Of a DNA stretch of 64,000 nucleotides, positions 55,037-63,380 are shown one piece after another. Origin of the DNA: a bacterium 0.1xD8-71 (GTDB taxonomy: Bacteria > Bacillota > Clostridia > Lachnospirales > Lachnospiraceae). The DNA lies in contig RAYR01000024.1 of assembly GCA_003612405.1 (NCBI GenBank), positions 1 through 64,000 of the forward strand, written 5' to 3'. A program made the translations under genes and the position numbers. The notes under the pieces were generated by a model. It was given only the letters and a program-made list of their open reading frames with translations. It was not told where the DNA came from and did not search any database. Every line of letters starts with the position of its first letter. Positions within the stretch are counted from its first letter, which is position 1.

Positions 55037-56152
55037 TTACCCGATATCCGGCCGATAATCACGAATAATTTCCAACGCCGGAAGTACATTGCCTTCATAA
55101 TCAAACAATGCCTGGTTAGCCCATTCGTTACCGCCGGGTCCTTCTTCCTCAATATACTGCAATGCTTCTTTCGTTGCCCATCCTGAGCCCGCCACCGGAA
55201 GCCAGGCCGGCTCCCAGTAGAAAAACCCCCTGCCCTTATGTGCCGGCACCTGCTCTATCACCTGTAAAAATGCCTTCATGAACTCACACTGTCCCTCCCT
55301 GCTCATGGGGAAAGGCACTTTCTCTACAAGCTCAGGTCTGGTGGCATACCCTTTCCGCTCGTGCGGGCCAAGTTTCTCATAAACCGCATAATCTTCCATC
55401 GTAAAGCCCATGGACACCTCAACCACCATAAGCTCCTTTCCGTAACGGACTGCCAGATCATTCATATTGTGTTGCAGATCTTCCAGAGAACCGTGCCAGA
55501 AAGGATAATAGGACAGCCCAATGATCTGAAAATCCTCTCCCCGTTCCAGATAATGGTCAAACCAATCCCTGTACATGGCATTGTTCCCTCCGTTATCCAG
55601 ATGCAGAATAATCGGCATATCCCTATCCACCTCGCGTACACCATGAATACCGGCATTGATAAAACGAGTCAGATTGTCATATGCCGGCAGCTTTCCCAAA
55701 GGCCACAACATGCCGTTAGTCAGTTCATTTCCCACCTGAATCAGTGTGGGAAAGGCACCCGCTTGCCTCATCGCAAGTAAAGTATCCCTGGTATAGGTAT
55801 AAACCGCTTCCTCCAACCGGCTGGCATCCATCCCCCGCCAGGCTTTGGGAACACGCTGTTTACCCGGATCCGCCCAGAAATCACTGTACTGGATATCCAG
55901 CAGCACCTCCATGCCGTGGGAAAGCGCCCTGCGCGAAAGTTCAATTGTGGTTGGCAGGTCATTACATCCTGCACCGTATGGTTTTCCGTCTTCTGTGTAA
56001 GGATCATTCCACAACCTGAGCCTTATCACATTAAATCCATAGCTTTTGAGAATAACAAAAACATCCTTCTCTATACCATGATCGTAAAACCTGCCGCCAA
56101 GGCTCTCCACTTCTTTGATGGTGGAAATATCCGCCCCTTTCATATACTTCAT
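55037..56152 (-). CDS. GH53 endo-beta-1,4-galactanase (arabinogalactanase)
   Basis: Cleaves beta-1,4-galactan of pectin or type I arabinogalactan. The GH53 fold is clear: KGADISTIKEVE at the N-terminus, RLRLWNDPY, LDIQYSDFWADPGKQ, the acid/base Glu in QVGNELTNGMLWP and the nucleophile region VVEVSMGFT. There is no signal peptide, so it likely acts inside the cell on imported oligosaccharides, unlike many secreted GH53. AAAGGA precedes the ATG. It is third in an operon after the DUF3863-like and zinc-ribbon genes. Confidence 0.92.
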   Translation of the reverse strand: MKYMKGADISTIKEVESLGGRFYDHGIEKDVFVILKSYGFNVIRLRLWNDPYTEDGKPYGAGCNDLPTTIELSRRALSHGMEVLLDIQYSDFWADPGKQRVPKAWRGMDASRLEEAVYTYTRDTLLAMRQAGAFPTLIQVGNELTNGMLWPLGKLPAYDNLTRFINAGIHGVREVDRDMPIILHLDNGGNNAMYRDWFDHYLERGEDFQIIGLSYYPFWHGSLEDLQHNMNDLAVRYGKELMVVEVSMGFTMEDYAVYEKLGPHERKGYATRPELVEKVPFPMSREGQCEFMKAFLQVIEQVPAHKGRGFFYWEPAWLPVAGSGWATKEALQYIEEEGPGGNEWANQALFDYEGNVLPALEIIRDYRPDIG

Positions 56153-56225
56153 GATATGCGTTTCCTTTCAAAGCTTCCTACACAAAATACGCTGCACAAA
56201 TACGCTGACTTCTCTTTCCCTGTCC

Positions 56226-56444
56226 TCAGTCGAAATCAAACCTGGTAAACCGCTTCATGGCGTCTTTATAACGGAACCGCACCAGTTCATTCTTTTCAAG
56301 CACATCCTCCTCCGTCCCCACATACTGACAGCGGATACAATGGAATTCTTTCTTATCTTTATCATAAAACATATCAATATCCAGGTCTCTCATAAAGCAG
56401 GAGGGACATCTGTAATTTAATTTGCCTTTGCCAGATTGAGCCAT
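56226..56444 (-). CDS. small zinc-ribbon protein
   Basis: A 72-residue protein with paired cysteines CPSC (residues 13-16) and CIRC (about 36-39), typical of a zinc ribbon. The rest is acidic then basic, with no other motif. It overlaps the end of the upstream 612-codon gene by 28 bases in another frame, so it is translationally coupled. Role unknown. Confidence 0.72.
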   Translation of the reverse strand: MAQSGKGKLNYRCPSCFMRDLDIDMFYDKDKKEFHCIRCQYVGTEEDVLEKNELVRFRYKDAMKRFTRFDFD

Positions 56445-58255
56445 GTCGCAAATACCTCCTTATCCTTTAAACTGGTGGTGTACCCTAAAGTAAACATGGG
56501 TGAGAACGCATACCCCTCTCTTATGTACCCCACCGCATCCTTTTTCCCGCAGCTGATAGATACTCTCGTCTCGATTTCCGGAATCACTGCCACAGTCTCT
56601 GTGGCACCCTCCATCTGCTCCTCACGGCACTTATATGCATAATCTATCTTCTTCGTCTCCCTGCCGTCGGTAATGGACAGTTTCACATTGGTCATGTCTT
56701 CCGAATACTCTGTAGTGCCATAACATGCCACCATATATTCGTTGATCTCCACTTCCGCAGCCGGATCACTCATTTCCAGTATAGTCCGTTCAATTTTAAT
56801 GTTGGAGCTTCCCTCCTCAAAATACATCTTCGTCTGTAACTTCACCGTCAGATCCTGAAACACAATATCCACAGGATCCAGTGTCAGAATCCTCGTATCT
56901 CCCTCCTGGGAAAAATGTGCTTTCGTCCTGCACAGACACAAATCCACCTCTTCTCCTTTATAGGTAAGTTTTGCGCTTCTGACCGTACCTTCTCCCGCAT
57001 AATGTGTAAAATATCCCGCCCGGTACTTTTCCTGAATCAGGAAAGGGTAGGAAGCGTCTGTCACATGCTTGGTACCGATGCCCACCGGCCATTCCAGTTT
57101 CGCCGCATAAGGACGAAGATCCACAATAGCTCCGCCCTGATCCATATTCGCACAGACTCTCATGTAAGGATCGCAGTACCAGAACAGCTGCTTATCCGAT
57201 CCGTAAAGAATATCCCTCCAAAGAGCACATTCCGGCTCTGTCAGCCTCCTGTGGGCCCGGAAATAATCCGCGAACTCCGCCATGGTCATATCATCCAGCT
57301 TACCTTCTTTTTTCAGCTGGCCATAATACGCCATGCCATCCTCATAAGATTTTAAGAGCAATTCATAAGGCGCTTCCCAGCGTCCCATCTTATTCATCCA
57401 GCCAGGACCTACAAACATCATGTTGTAAGCATAACCATTGTTATACTTTGCCAGTGACCGAAACTGATCAATCAGATTGTACAAATAAGGATACTCCCAG
57501 GTCTTAGAATCATAACACATGCTACGTAATACATTCTGCGGGTGGGTGCCGAAATTCGACCCATTGCCGTCATAGCAGGCAATTAGATCCCTGGACAGAT
57601 GCGGGATTGCCACAATCCCACTGTCCTCTGCCTCGTTGGCCGCCGGTGCATGAACATTCTGCTTACTGGGAATCCAGGGAGCCCAGGGACCGCCATCCAT
57701 AAACGTATACCAGGAGTTATTGCAGGTATGATACGCTTTGGGTCCTTCCTCCCAACAGGTAGCCACAGCACATTTGACCATAGGATACTTCTCTTTGATA
57801 TAATTTACCAGATCTGCATCCATATAATAAGAACCTGTGGACTCCGGATAGAAACCAAACCGGTCACGGAACTTGCCGAAAACATCATCCACAATCGACT
57901 TTTTATCCTCCATGGAAAACATCCAGATGCAGAAATCTTTCGTCTTATACTTCTCCCGGAATTCCTCACAGGGCAGTCCCAACAGGGATAAAGCAATCTC
58001 ATCCCCATATTTTTCATGATCCTCCTTGGCAAGTGCCACCGCCTCATCATTAAATAAGGAAGCGTAAGTCATCTGAATGGTCGTCTTAAGGCCGTTCTTA
58101 TGCGCAATCGCCTGCTGTGTCTTAAAGATATCCAAAGATTCCGTCAAAAGTTCCTTTCTTCCGATATCTTCCTCCTTGCCATGTCCGGTCACCTTCTCCG
58201 CATACTCAGGTACCATTTCCGGACGATGGATGATGTTGACAATAAACTTATCCAT
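56417..58255 (-). CDS. DUF3863/DUF3864-like protein of a galactan locus
   Basis: A 612-residue protein without signal peptide or TM. The first 350 residues read as a barrel-type enzyme domain (IVNIIHRPEMVPEY, HKNGLKTTIQMTYASLF, STGSYYMDADLV, CAVATCWEEGP) and the last 220 as a beta-sandwich (YKGEEVDLCLCRTKAHF). This matches my memory of DUF3863 and DUF3864, assigned without a search. It may be a carbohydrate-active enzyme or isomerase. AGGAGG is seven bases before the ATG. A LacI-type operator lies between its promoter and start. Confidence 0.65.
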   Translation of the reverse strand: MDKFIVNIIHRPEMVPEYAEKVTGHGKEEDIGRKELLTESLDIFKTQQAIAHKNGLKTTIQMTYASLFNDEAVALAKEDHEKYGDEIALSLLGLPCEEFREKYKTKDFCIWMFSMEDKKSIVDDVFGKFRDRFGFYPESTGSYYMDADLVNYIKEKYPMVKCAVATCWEEGPKAYHTCNNSWYTFMDGGPWAPWIPSKQNVHAPAANEAEDSGIVAIPHLSRDLIACYDGNGSNFGTHPQNVLRSMCYDSKTWEYPYLYNLIDQFRSLAKYNNGYAYNMMFVGPGWMNKMGRWEAPYELLLKSYEDGMAYYGQLKKEGKLDDMTMAEFADYFRAHRRLTEPECALWRDILYGSDKQLFWYCDPYMRVCANMDQGGAIVDLRPYAAKLEWPVGIGTKHVTDASYPFLIQEKYRAGYFTHYAGEGTVRSAKLTYKGEEVDLCLCRTKAHFSQEGDTRILTLDPVDIVFQDLTVKLQTKMYFEEGSSNIKIERTILEMSDPAAEVEINEYMVACYGTTEYSEDMTNVKLSITDGRETKKIDYAYKCREEQMEGATETVAVIPEIETRVSISCGKKDAVGYIREGYAFSPMFTLGYTTSLKDKEVFATWLNLAKAN

Positions 58256-58360
58256 ACTGCCGCCCTCCTATTTCTTCTTAATTAATATTGTTCTGTTTTC
58301 TCTCTGACTTTATAACTCGATAATCCTTGTCATTCTACGATTTGTTTAGTAACTTTTACC

Positions 58361-58379
58361 TTGCGCAATCGGTTGTTCA
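58361..58379 (-). promoter_or_regulatory. LacI-type operator upstream of the GH53 operon
   Basis: TTGCGCAATCGGTTGTTCA (plus strand), an imperfect palindrome with a central CG, sits at about +1 to +20 of the predicted transcript. It is nearly identical to the site at 61241-61259. Confidence 0.8.
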
Positions 58380-58386
58380 CTCTCAA

Positions 58387-58415
58387 ATAATAACAAAATG
58401 CACAGATTATGTCAA
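58387..58415 (-). promoter_or_regulatory. promoter of the DUF3863-zinc ribbon-GH53 operon
   Basis: Minus strand TTGACA, 17-base spacer, TATTAT, with the operator immediately downstream. Confidence 0.8.
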
Positions 58416-58495
58416 TTTATTTTTGAGAAAAAATAGAGCCCCTGCTGTGTAGCAAGAACTCTGATACCTCTATAAAAACTCTTCTCATCTAATGA

Positions 58496-58524
58496 TTGTA
58501 GAACGAACAGAAAGAGCGTATAGT
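58496..58524 (+). promoter_or_regulatory. promoter of the DUF3842 gene
   Basis: TTGTAG, 17-base spacer, TATAGT, 31 bases before the ATG. Confidence 0.7.
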
Positions 58525-58555
58525 AATATATAAAGATTACAAAAAAGGAGACAGT

Positions 58556-58960
58556 ATGAAAATTACAATCATAGACGGCCAGGGTGGCCGAATTGGAAAA
58601 TCAGTTATTGAACAGATTAAGAAAAAGCACCCGGAACTGGAACTATATGCCGTTGGCACGAACAGCATCGCCACTTCCGCTATGTTGAAAGCCGGGGCTG
58701 ATTACGGTGCTACCGGGAACAATGCGTTGATCGTCAATGCAGCAGACTCCGATCTGATTGTGGGGCCTATAGGTATTGTGTTCGCCAATGCGCTTCTTGG
58801 TGAGATCACACCCGCTGTCTCCACTGCTATTGGAGCAAGTAAGGCTTTTAAAATCCTGATTCCGGTGAATCGCTGCAACCATTTTGTGGCAGGATGCAAA
58901 GAAGCTTCCATGGGAGACTACATCCGTATCGCCATAGAAAAAATAGAGTCCATGCTGTAA
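58556..58960 (+). CDS. DUF3842 family protein
   Basis: A 134-residue cytoplasmic protein. The N-terminus ITIIDGQGGRIGKSVIEQI is a Rossmann-like nucleotide-binding start; GTNSIATSAMLKAGA and PVNRCNHFVAG are family-typical segments. The function of DUF3842 is not known. AAAGGAG lies six bases before the ATG. It is a single-gene unit with its own promoter and a terminator overlapping its last codons. Confidence 0.88.
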   Translation: MKITIIDGQGGRIGKSVIEQIKKKHPELELYAVGTNSIATSAMLKAGADYGATGNNALIVNAADSDLIVGPIGIVFANALLGEITPAVSTAIGASKAFKILIPVNRCNHFVAGCKEASMGDYIRIAIEKIESML

Positions 58961-58976
58961 GGCACGGACTCTTATT
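58947..58976 (+). terminator. terminator overlapping the 3' end of the DUF3842 gene
   Basis: GAGTCCATGC pairs with GCACGGACTC (one mismatch) and is followed by TTATT. The stop codon lies in the loop. Confidence 0.65.
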
Positions 58977-58994
58977 CTGTTTGATTCCCGATAA

Positions 58995-59882
58995 TCATTT
59001 ACTGCCATTCTCCATGATACTTTCCTGTATCATAAACTGCTCAACAGATTCTGCGCTGGCCGCTGACAAGAGCCAGTGCCTTAAGATTTCCTCGTCTTTC
59101 TGCTCTTCGATCTTCTGTATCAGACTCGCTGGTAATTTTTCTCCTCTACCTGTATGTTCCAGCAAGTGAATGATAGATTCTGCTTTTCCAATCGCTATCC
59201 CTTCATCCCTGACATACTCATCCTCTGCCCAGCGATCCCTCTTCGCTCTCCAGTAGCCATCATAAAACCATCGTATCGTCCGTATCAGTCCCATATGCCT
59301 TACCACCTCTGCCACATCTCTCATCCTCCCATCCTGTTGCGCAATCCGGTCCACTTCCTCCTGGCTGGTCGCGTTAAACAGCCTTATCCAGTTATCTATT
59401 CTGTCTCCGTGCAGTTTCTTTCCCAGTTCGATGATATGTACTTCCCACAGGTCCGTAAGCTCTTCTCCCTCTTTATTCCGCAGACGATAAATATTGTGGT
59501 ATTCCTCTGTGTCCGGAAGTAACTTAAAATCCAGGAGACTGATGCTGATACACCGGTGAAGTCTTCCGTAGTTCTCCCCGATTATCAGTTCATCCGTATA
59601 CATCCTCCCCAAATAGTACAGGTTCCTTTTCGTCCAATGTTTCTGGGTGTGTACCTGCATCTCAATGCCAATCCGGGTATCATCATTTAATACCAGCAGC
59701 ACATCCAGTATCCCCTGCCTTTGTCTGTGGAACAGCTTCCGCAGAAAGGGGTTCGCCATCCGCACCGACCTGATCTGTTCCAGCGGAATCCCCAGCACAT
59801 CACTCAAAAACTGTTTCCTGACCTTCTCATGGGCAAACAGTTCTTTGAAAGCGTAGTCTGCCTTTAATGAGATCTTCTCCAT
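58995..59882 (-). CDS. Rpn family recombination-promoting nuclease / PD-(D/E)XK transposase-like protein
   Basis: A 295-residue protein. The N-terminus DYAFKELFAHEKVRKQFLSD and the nuclease core with D59 (GILDVLLVL) and the E-x-Q motif (GIEMQ) fit the Rpn/PDDEXK_2 family. Such genes are multicopy, not true transposases, and linked to recA-independent recombination. The C-terminal 100 residues are helical and charged. The start has AGGAGG, but that site is buried in a hairpin (59888-59904), and a consensus promoter lies 185 bases upstream. Confidence 0.88.
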   Translation of the reverse strand: MEKISLKADYAFKELFAHEKVRKQFLSDVLGIPLEQIRSVRMANPFLRKLFHRQRQGILDVLLVLNDDTRIGIEMQVHTQKHWTKRNLYYLGRMYTDELIIGENYGRLHRCISISLLDFKLLPDTEEYHNIYRLRNKEGEELTDLWEVHIIELGKKLHGDRIDNWIRLFNATSQEEVDRIAQQDGRMRDVAEVVRHMGLIRTIRWFYDGYWRAKRDRWAEDEYVRDEGIAIGKAESIIHLLEHTGRGEKLPASLIQKIEEQKDEEILRHWLLSAASAESVEQFMIQESIMENGSK

Positions 59883-60060
59883 GTCTCCTCCTGTTCCGCA
59901 GGAGAAAACATCATGGACAGGTTTCTGTCAGCCTGAAACCTCCTTCATCAGAATCTCCTGCTTTTAAATGTAGTTGGTTTGATTTAAAAGCATAGATTTT
60001 CTGAAAGGTTAGAATGTTTGATTTGACACATTATTTTTATCTAGAAATTGTTATGCTTTG
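59883..60060 (-). promoter_or_regulatory. structured leader of the Rpn gene
   Basis: Three hairpins occur in order on the minus strand: 59959-59992 (11 perfect pairs), 59920-59940 (GGTTTC/GAAACC) and 59888-59904 (CTCCTG/CAGGAG), the last covering the AGGAGG of the gene. A six-codon ORF (MKEVSG, 59948-59928) with its own AGGAG lies between the first two. This suggests translational control of nuclease output. Confidence 0.5.
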
Positions 60061-60066
60061 AGAACC

Positions 60067-60095
60067 ATTATAAAGATAGTAAGAATGAATGTCAA
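60067..60095 (-). promoter_or_regulatory. consensus promoter of the Rpn gene
   Basis: Minus strand TTGACA, 17-base spacer, TATAAT, an exact sigma-A consensus. It lies just past the lacI stop. Confidence 0.85.
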
Positions 60096-60107
60096 GTATA
60101 TTTTCTG

Positions 60108-61106
60108 TCATTTCGTCGATTCCCGCATACGTACATCATATCCCAATAATGTCCTCCCTGGCACTTCCTCCCCGTCCAACATCTGCAAAAGCAGTTCACA
60201 GGCTTTCTGGCCCAGCTCTTCCACATCAAATCGTATGGATGTAACCGCCGGAATCCGGTTGGCCAGCATGGAACTGTCATAGAAAGATACTACCTGCACC
60301 TGATCCGGCACTGCAATCCGCCTCTGCTGTAAAGTATTCAACACACAGCCGCACAGATAATCGTCCATGCACACAATACACTCCACTTTCTCTGCCAGGA
60401 GTTTCTCCACAATCTCATCCACCTTACGGCTGTCATCAACATTTAAAAACACCTGTCTTGTACTATGCCAGGCAGTCTTCCCGGCAAAAGCATCCTCAAA
60501 TCCGCGCAGTCTGTTCCTGGTAACAATATAATCCTCGTTGCCGCCTATTAATGCAAACTTCCCGATTCCTCTGCCAAGCAGACTGTCTGTCAATTCCCTA
60601 CAGGCACTGCGATGGTCATTATCAATCTGTATCACCTGCGTGTCATCAGTACTGCCAATGGTCACAAAAGGTACGCCGCTTGCTTTCAGATACTGCATGG
60701 GCGCGTCTTCCGCCAGTGTTCTTGTAAGAACTGCACCGTCTATCTTACGGTTTGTCACCACCCGCTCCAACTGGGTAATCTGTCCGGCTGTCACCATGGA
60801 GATCAGTACATCATATCCTCTTGCGGAGGCCACTCTGCTGATTCCCAGCATACATTTCTGAAAAAATGGCAGTTCCACAATATTATAATCCCCCGGCAGC
60901 ACCATGCCCAGATTAAAGGTCTTATTCTGTGCCAGTCCTTTGGCAACCACATTCGGGCTGTAATGACGTTCTTCTATATACTCCAGTACTCTTTTGCGTG
61001 TCTGTTCCCCGATTCTTCCTTTGCCGGAAATAGCTCTTGATACGGTGGTCTTGGACACTCCCAGCTCCTGTGCGATATCTCCTATTGTCAGATTTCTCTC
61101 TTCCAT
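60108..61106 (-). CDS. LacI family transcriptional regulator of the galactan locus
   Basis: A 332-residue LacI/GalR repressor. The N-terminal HTH and hinge helix are complete (TIGDIAQELGVSKTTVSRAI, then YSPNVVAKGLA), followed by a periplasmic-binding-protein-like sugar domain ending RMRESTK. It is divergent from the GH42 gene. The TTGCGCAATCGGTTG sites at 58361 and 61241 are probable operators. The inducer is likely galactose, galactobiose or a related sugar (inference). Confidence 0.92.
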   Translation of the reverse strand: MEERNLTIGDIAQELGVSKTTVSRAISGKGRIGEQTRKRVLEYIEERHYSPNVVAKGLAQNKTFNLGMVLPGDYNIVELPFFQKCMLGISRVASARGYDVLISMVTAGQITQLERVVTNRKIDGAVLTRTLAEDAPMQYLKASGVPFVTIGSTDDTQVIQIDNDHRSACRELTDSLLGRGIGKFALIGGNEDYIVTRNRLRGFEDAFAGKTAWHSTRQVFLNVDDSRKVDEIVEKLLAEKVECIVCMDDYLCGCVLNTLQQRRIAVPDQVQVVSFYDSSMLANRIPAVTSIRFDVEELGQKACELLLQMLDGEEVPGRTLLGYDVRMRESTK

Positions 61107-61200
61107 AATTTCCCTGCCTGTTTCACATTTTATCTACGTTTTATTCTCTACATTCACTTCACGCTTTTTATCCATTTTCTCCTTTATATCCGATTAACCC

Positions 61201-61229
61201 TTTACGAAATCCTGGGAATATGATACAAT
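61201..61229 (+). promoter_or_regulatory. probable promoter of the GH42 gene
   Basis: TTTACG, 17-base spacer, TACAAT. The predicted start is near 61236, just before the operator. Confidence 0.55.
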
Positions 61230-61240
61230 GACCGCAAAGA

Positions 61241-61259
61241 TTGCGCAATCGGTTGCACA
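61241..61259 (+). promoter_or_regulatory. LacI-type operator upstream of the GH42 gene
   Basis: TTGCGCAATCGGTTGCACA, matching the 58361 site at the first 15 positions. A further TTGCGCAA at 61285-61292 may be an auxiliary site. The position just downstream of the start suits roadblock repression. Confidence 0.82.
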
Positions 61260-61322
61260 CTAATAGATTACCAGATATTACGCAGTTGCGCAAGCCACAG
61301 ATCCAAGAAAGGATACACTCTC

Positions 61323-63380
61323 ATGAAAATGAAACAGCTTTTGTTTGGCGCCGCCTACTATGATGAATACCTTCCTTATGACAGGATGGAAAAAGATATG
61401 GAAATGATGAAAAAGGCAGGGATGAATGTGATCCGCATTGCGGAATCCACCTGGAGCACCTGGGAACCTCAGGAAGGGGTATTTGATTTTACACACCTGC
61501 ACAGAATGTTATCATGCTCTCTGAAACATGATATTCAGGTCATCGTGGGCACTCCCACCTATGCCATTCCCACATGGCTTGCGCGCAAATGTCCGGATAT
61601 CATCACCCAAACCCACGCAGGGCCCGGACGTTATGGCCACAGGCAGAACATGGACATTGCCCATCCCGTCTACCTGAAGCATGCTGAAATCATCATCCGT
61701 AAACTGATGGAAGAAGTGTCATCCTATGACCATGTGATCGGTTTTCAGCTGGACAATGAGACCAAATCCTACGATACCTGCTCTTCCTATGCCCAGGAAA
61801 AGTTTATCGCCTATGTGCGGGAGCTTTTTCAGGATAATCTGGAAGCGCTCAATCGCGCCTGGGGACTTGATTACTGGAGCAACCGCATCAATGCCTGGGA
61901 GGATTTCCCGGATGTGCGGGGCACCATCAACGGCAGTCTGGGCGCTGAATACCAGAAATTCCAGAGAAAACTGGTGACGGATTTTCTGGCCTGGCAGAGT
62001 GCCATCGTAGCAGAATATAAGAAACCCGGACAGTTCATCACCCACAACTTCGACTATGACTGGCGCAGCTATTCCTTCGGTGTGCAGCCGGAAGTAAATC
62101 AGTGGGACGCCGCAAAGGCTCTCACGGTGGCAGGCTGTGACATCTATCATCCATCAGCCCAGGATTTGACTGGCAAAGAAATCTCCTTCGGCGGCGCCAT
62201 CGCCCGTTCTTTGAAAAAGAATAACTATTTCATCCTGGAAACGGAAGCCCAGGGCAACCACGGCTGGCTCCACTATCCGGGACAACTCCGCCTACAGGCT
62301 TTCAGCCACCTTGCCTGCGGCGCGAACGCCGTCATGTACTGGCACTGGCACTCCATCCACAATGCCATAGAATCCTACTGGAAAGGCGTCTTAAGCCACA
62401 ATCTGCGGGAAAATGCCACTTATCGGGAGGCATGTACCATCGGTGCGGATTTTAAAAAGTATGGAAGTCATCTTGTCAACCTTAAGAAAAACTGTTCCGC
62501 CGCTATCCTTCTGGACAATGTGTCCCTGACGGCCCTTCAGTGGTTTGTGATCCATGAAAAGGTAACTTACAATGATGTTTTTCGTTTATTCTATGACGCC
62601 TTATACGAGCTGAACATCGAATGTGATATTCTCTCTGTGGATGATGTCAACTTATTTGGTCAATATAAAATCCTGGTGACTCCTGCGCTCTACAGTGTTT
62701 CTGACAGCCTTGTCGAACATTTAAAGCGCTATGTGGCAGAAGGCGGTGTCCTGTTATCTTCCTTTAAAACGGCAGTTGCCGACAGGATGTTGAAAATTTA
62801 CCACGATGACCAGCCTCACGGGCTGACAGAAGTATTCGGGATGACTTACGATCAGTTTACTGACGCAGTCAATGTTGACTTGAAAGATTTGGATTTTCCG
62901 CTGACAGATGAGACTGAGAAAACCACCGTCCAGCATTGGATGGAACTACTCCTTCCCGATACGGCACAGACTCTCGCCAGGTACAATCACCCCCACTGGA
63001 GCACCTATGCCGCCATCACCGGCAATCATTACGGGCAGGGATACGCCGTGTATCTTGGCTGTCATATCGACTCCGGCCTTCTGAAAGACCTACTGCGCTT
63101 TGTCTGCACCAGGGCAGGCGTGACACTGCCCCGGGAACAATACCCTGTTATCCTCAAACGGGGGATGAATGACCTGGACCGAGAGATTATTTACTATTTC
63201 AATTATGGGGAAGAAGCACAGACCATCACCTATCATGGCGCGGATGCCAGAATCTTATTAAGAGGATGCTCCAGCTCAGATGACAATGCCGTCCCTGCTT
63301 TCAATTCCTCAGAAATCATACAGGAAGGAGACAGTTTACCATTATCATGCTGGGATTTCGTAATACTAGAAACTATGTAA
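61323..63380 (+). CDS. GH42 beta-galactosidase
   Basis: A 685-residue cytoplasmic beta-galactosidase. GH42 marks: FGAAYYDEYLP at the N-terminus, GTPTYAIPTWLA, the acid/base Glu in FQLDNETKSYDT, the nucleophile Glu in ILETEAQGNHGW, a trimerisation domain (about 390-600) and a C-terminal beta domain. It would release galactose from products of the GH53 enzyme. AAAGGA lies upstream of the ATG. Its last 15 bases overlap the convergent aldolase gene. Confidence 0.94.
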   Translation: MKMKQLLFGAAYYDEYLPYDRMEKDMEMMKKAGMNVIRIAESTWSTWEPQEGVFDFTHLHRMLSCSLKHDIQVIVGTPTYAIPTWLARKCPDIITQTHAGPGRYGHRQNMDIAHPVYLKHAEIIIRKLMEEVSSYDHVIGFQLDNETKSYDTCSSYAQEKFIAYVRELFQDNLEALNRAWGLDYWSNRINAWEDFPDVRGTINGSLGAEYQKFQRKLVTDFLAWQSAIVAEYKKPGQFITHNFDYDWRSYSFGVQPEVNQWDAAKALTVAGCDIYHPSAQDLTGKEISFGGAIARSLKKNNYFILETEAQGNHGWLHYPGQLRLQAFSHLACGANAVMYWHWHSIHNAIESYWKGVLSHNLRENATYREACTIGADFKKYGSHLVNLKKNCSAAILLDNVSLTALQWFVIHEKVTYNDVFRLFYDALYELNIECDILSVDDVNLFGQYKILVTPALYSVSDSLVEHLKRYVAEGGVLLSSFKTAVADRMLKIYHDDQPHGLTEVFGMTYDQFTDAVNVDLKDLDFPLTDETEKTTVQHWMELLLPDTAQTLARYNHPHWSTYAAITGNHYGQGYAVYLGCHIDSGLLKDLLRFVCTRAGVTLPREQYPVILKRGMNDLDREIIYYFNYGEEAQTITYHGADARILLRGCSSSDDNAVPAFNSSEIIQEGDSLPLSCWDFVILETM

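Noticed and set aside
59337..59350. Sequence resembling the LacI operator (TTGCGCAATCCGGT)
   Set aside because: It lies inside the Rpn coding region, breaks the palindrome in the second half and has no nearby promoter.
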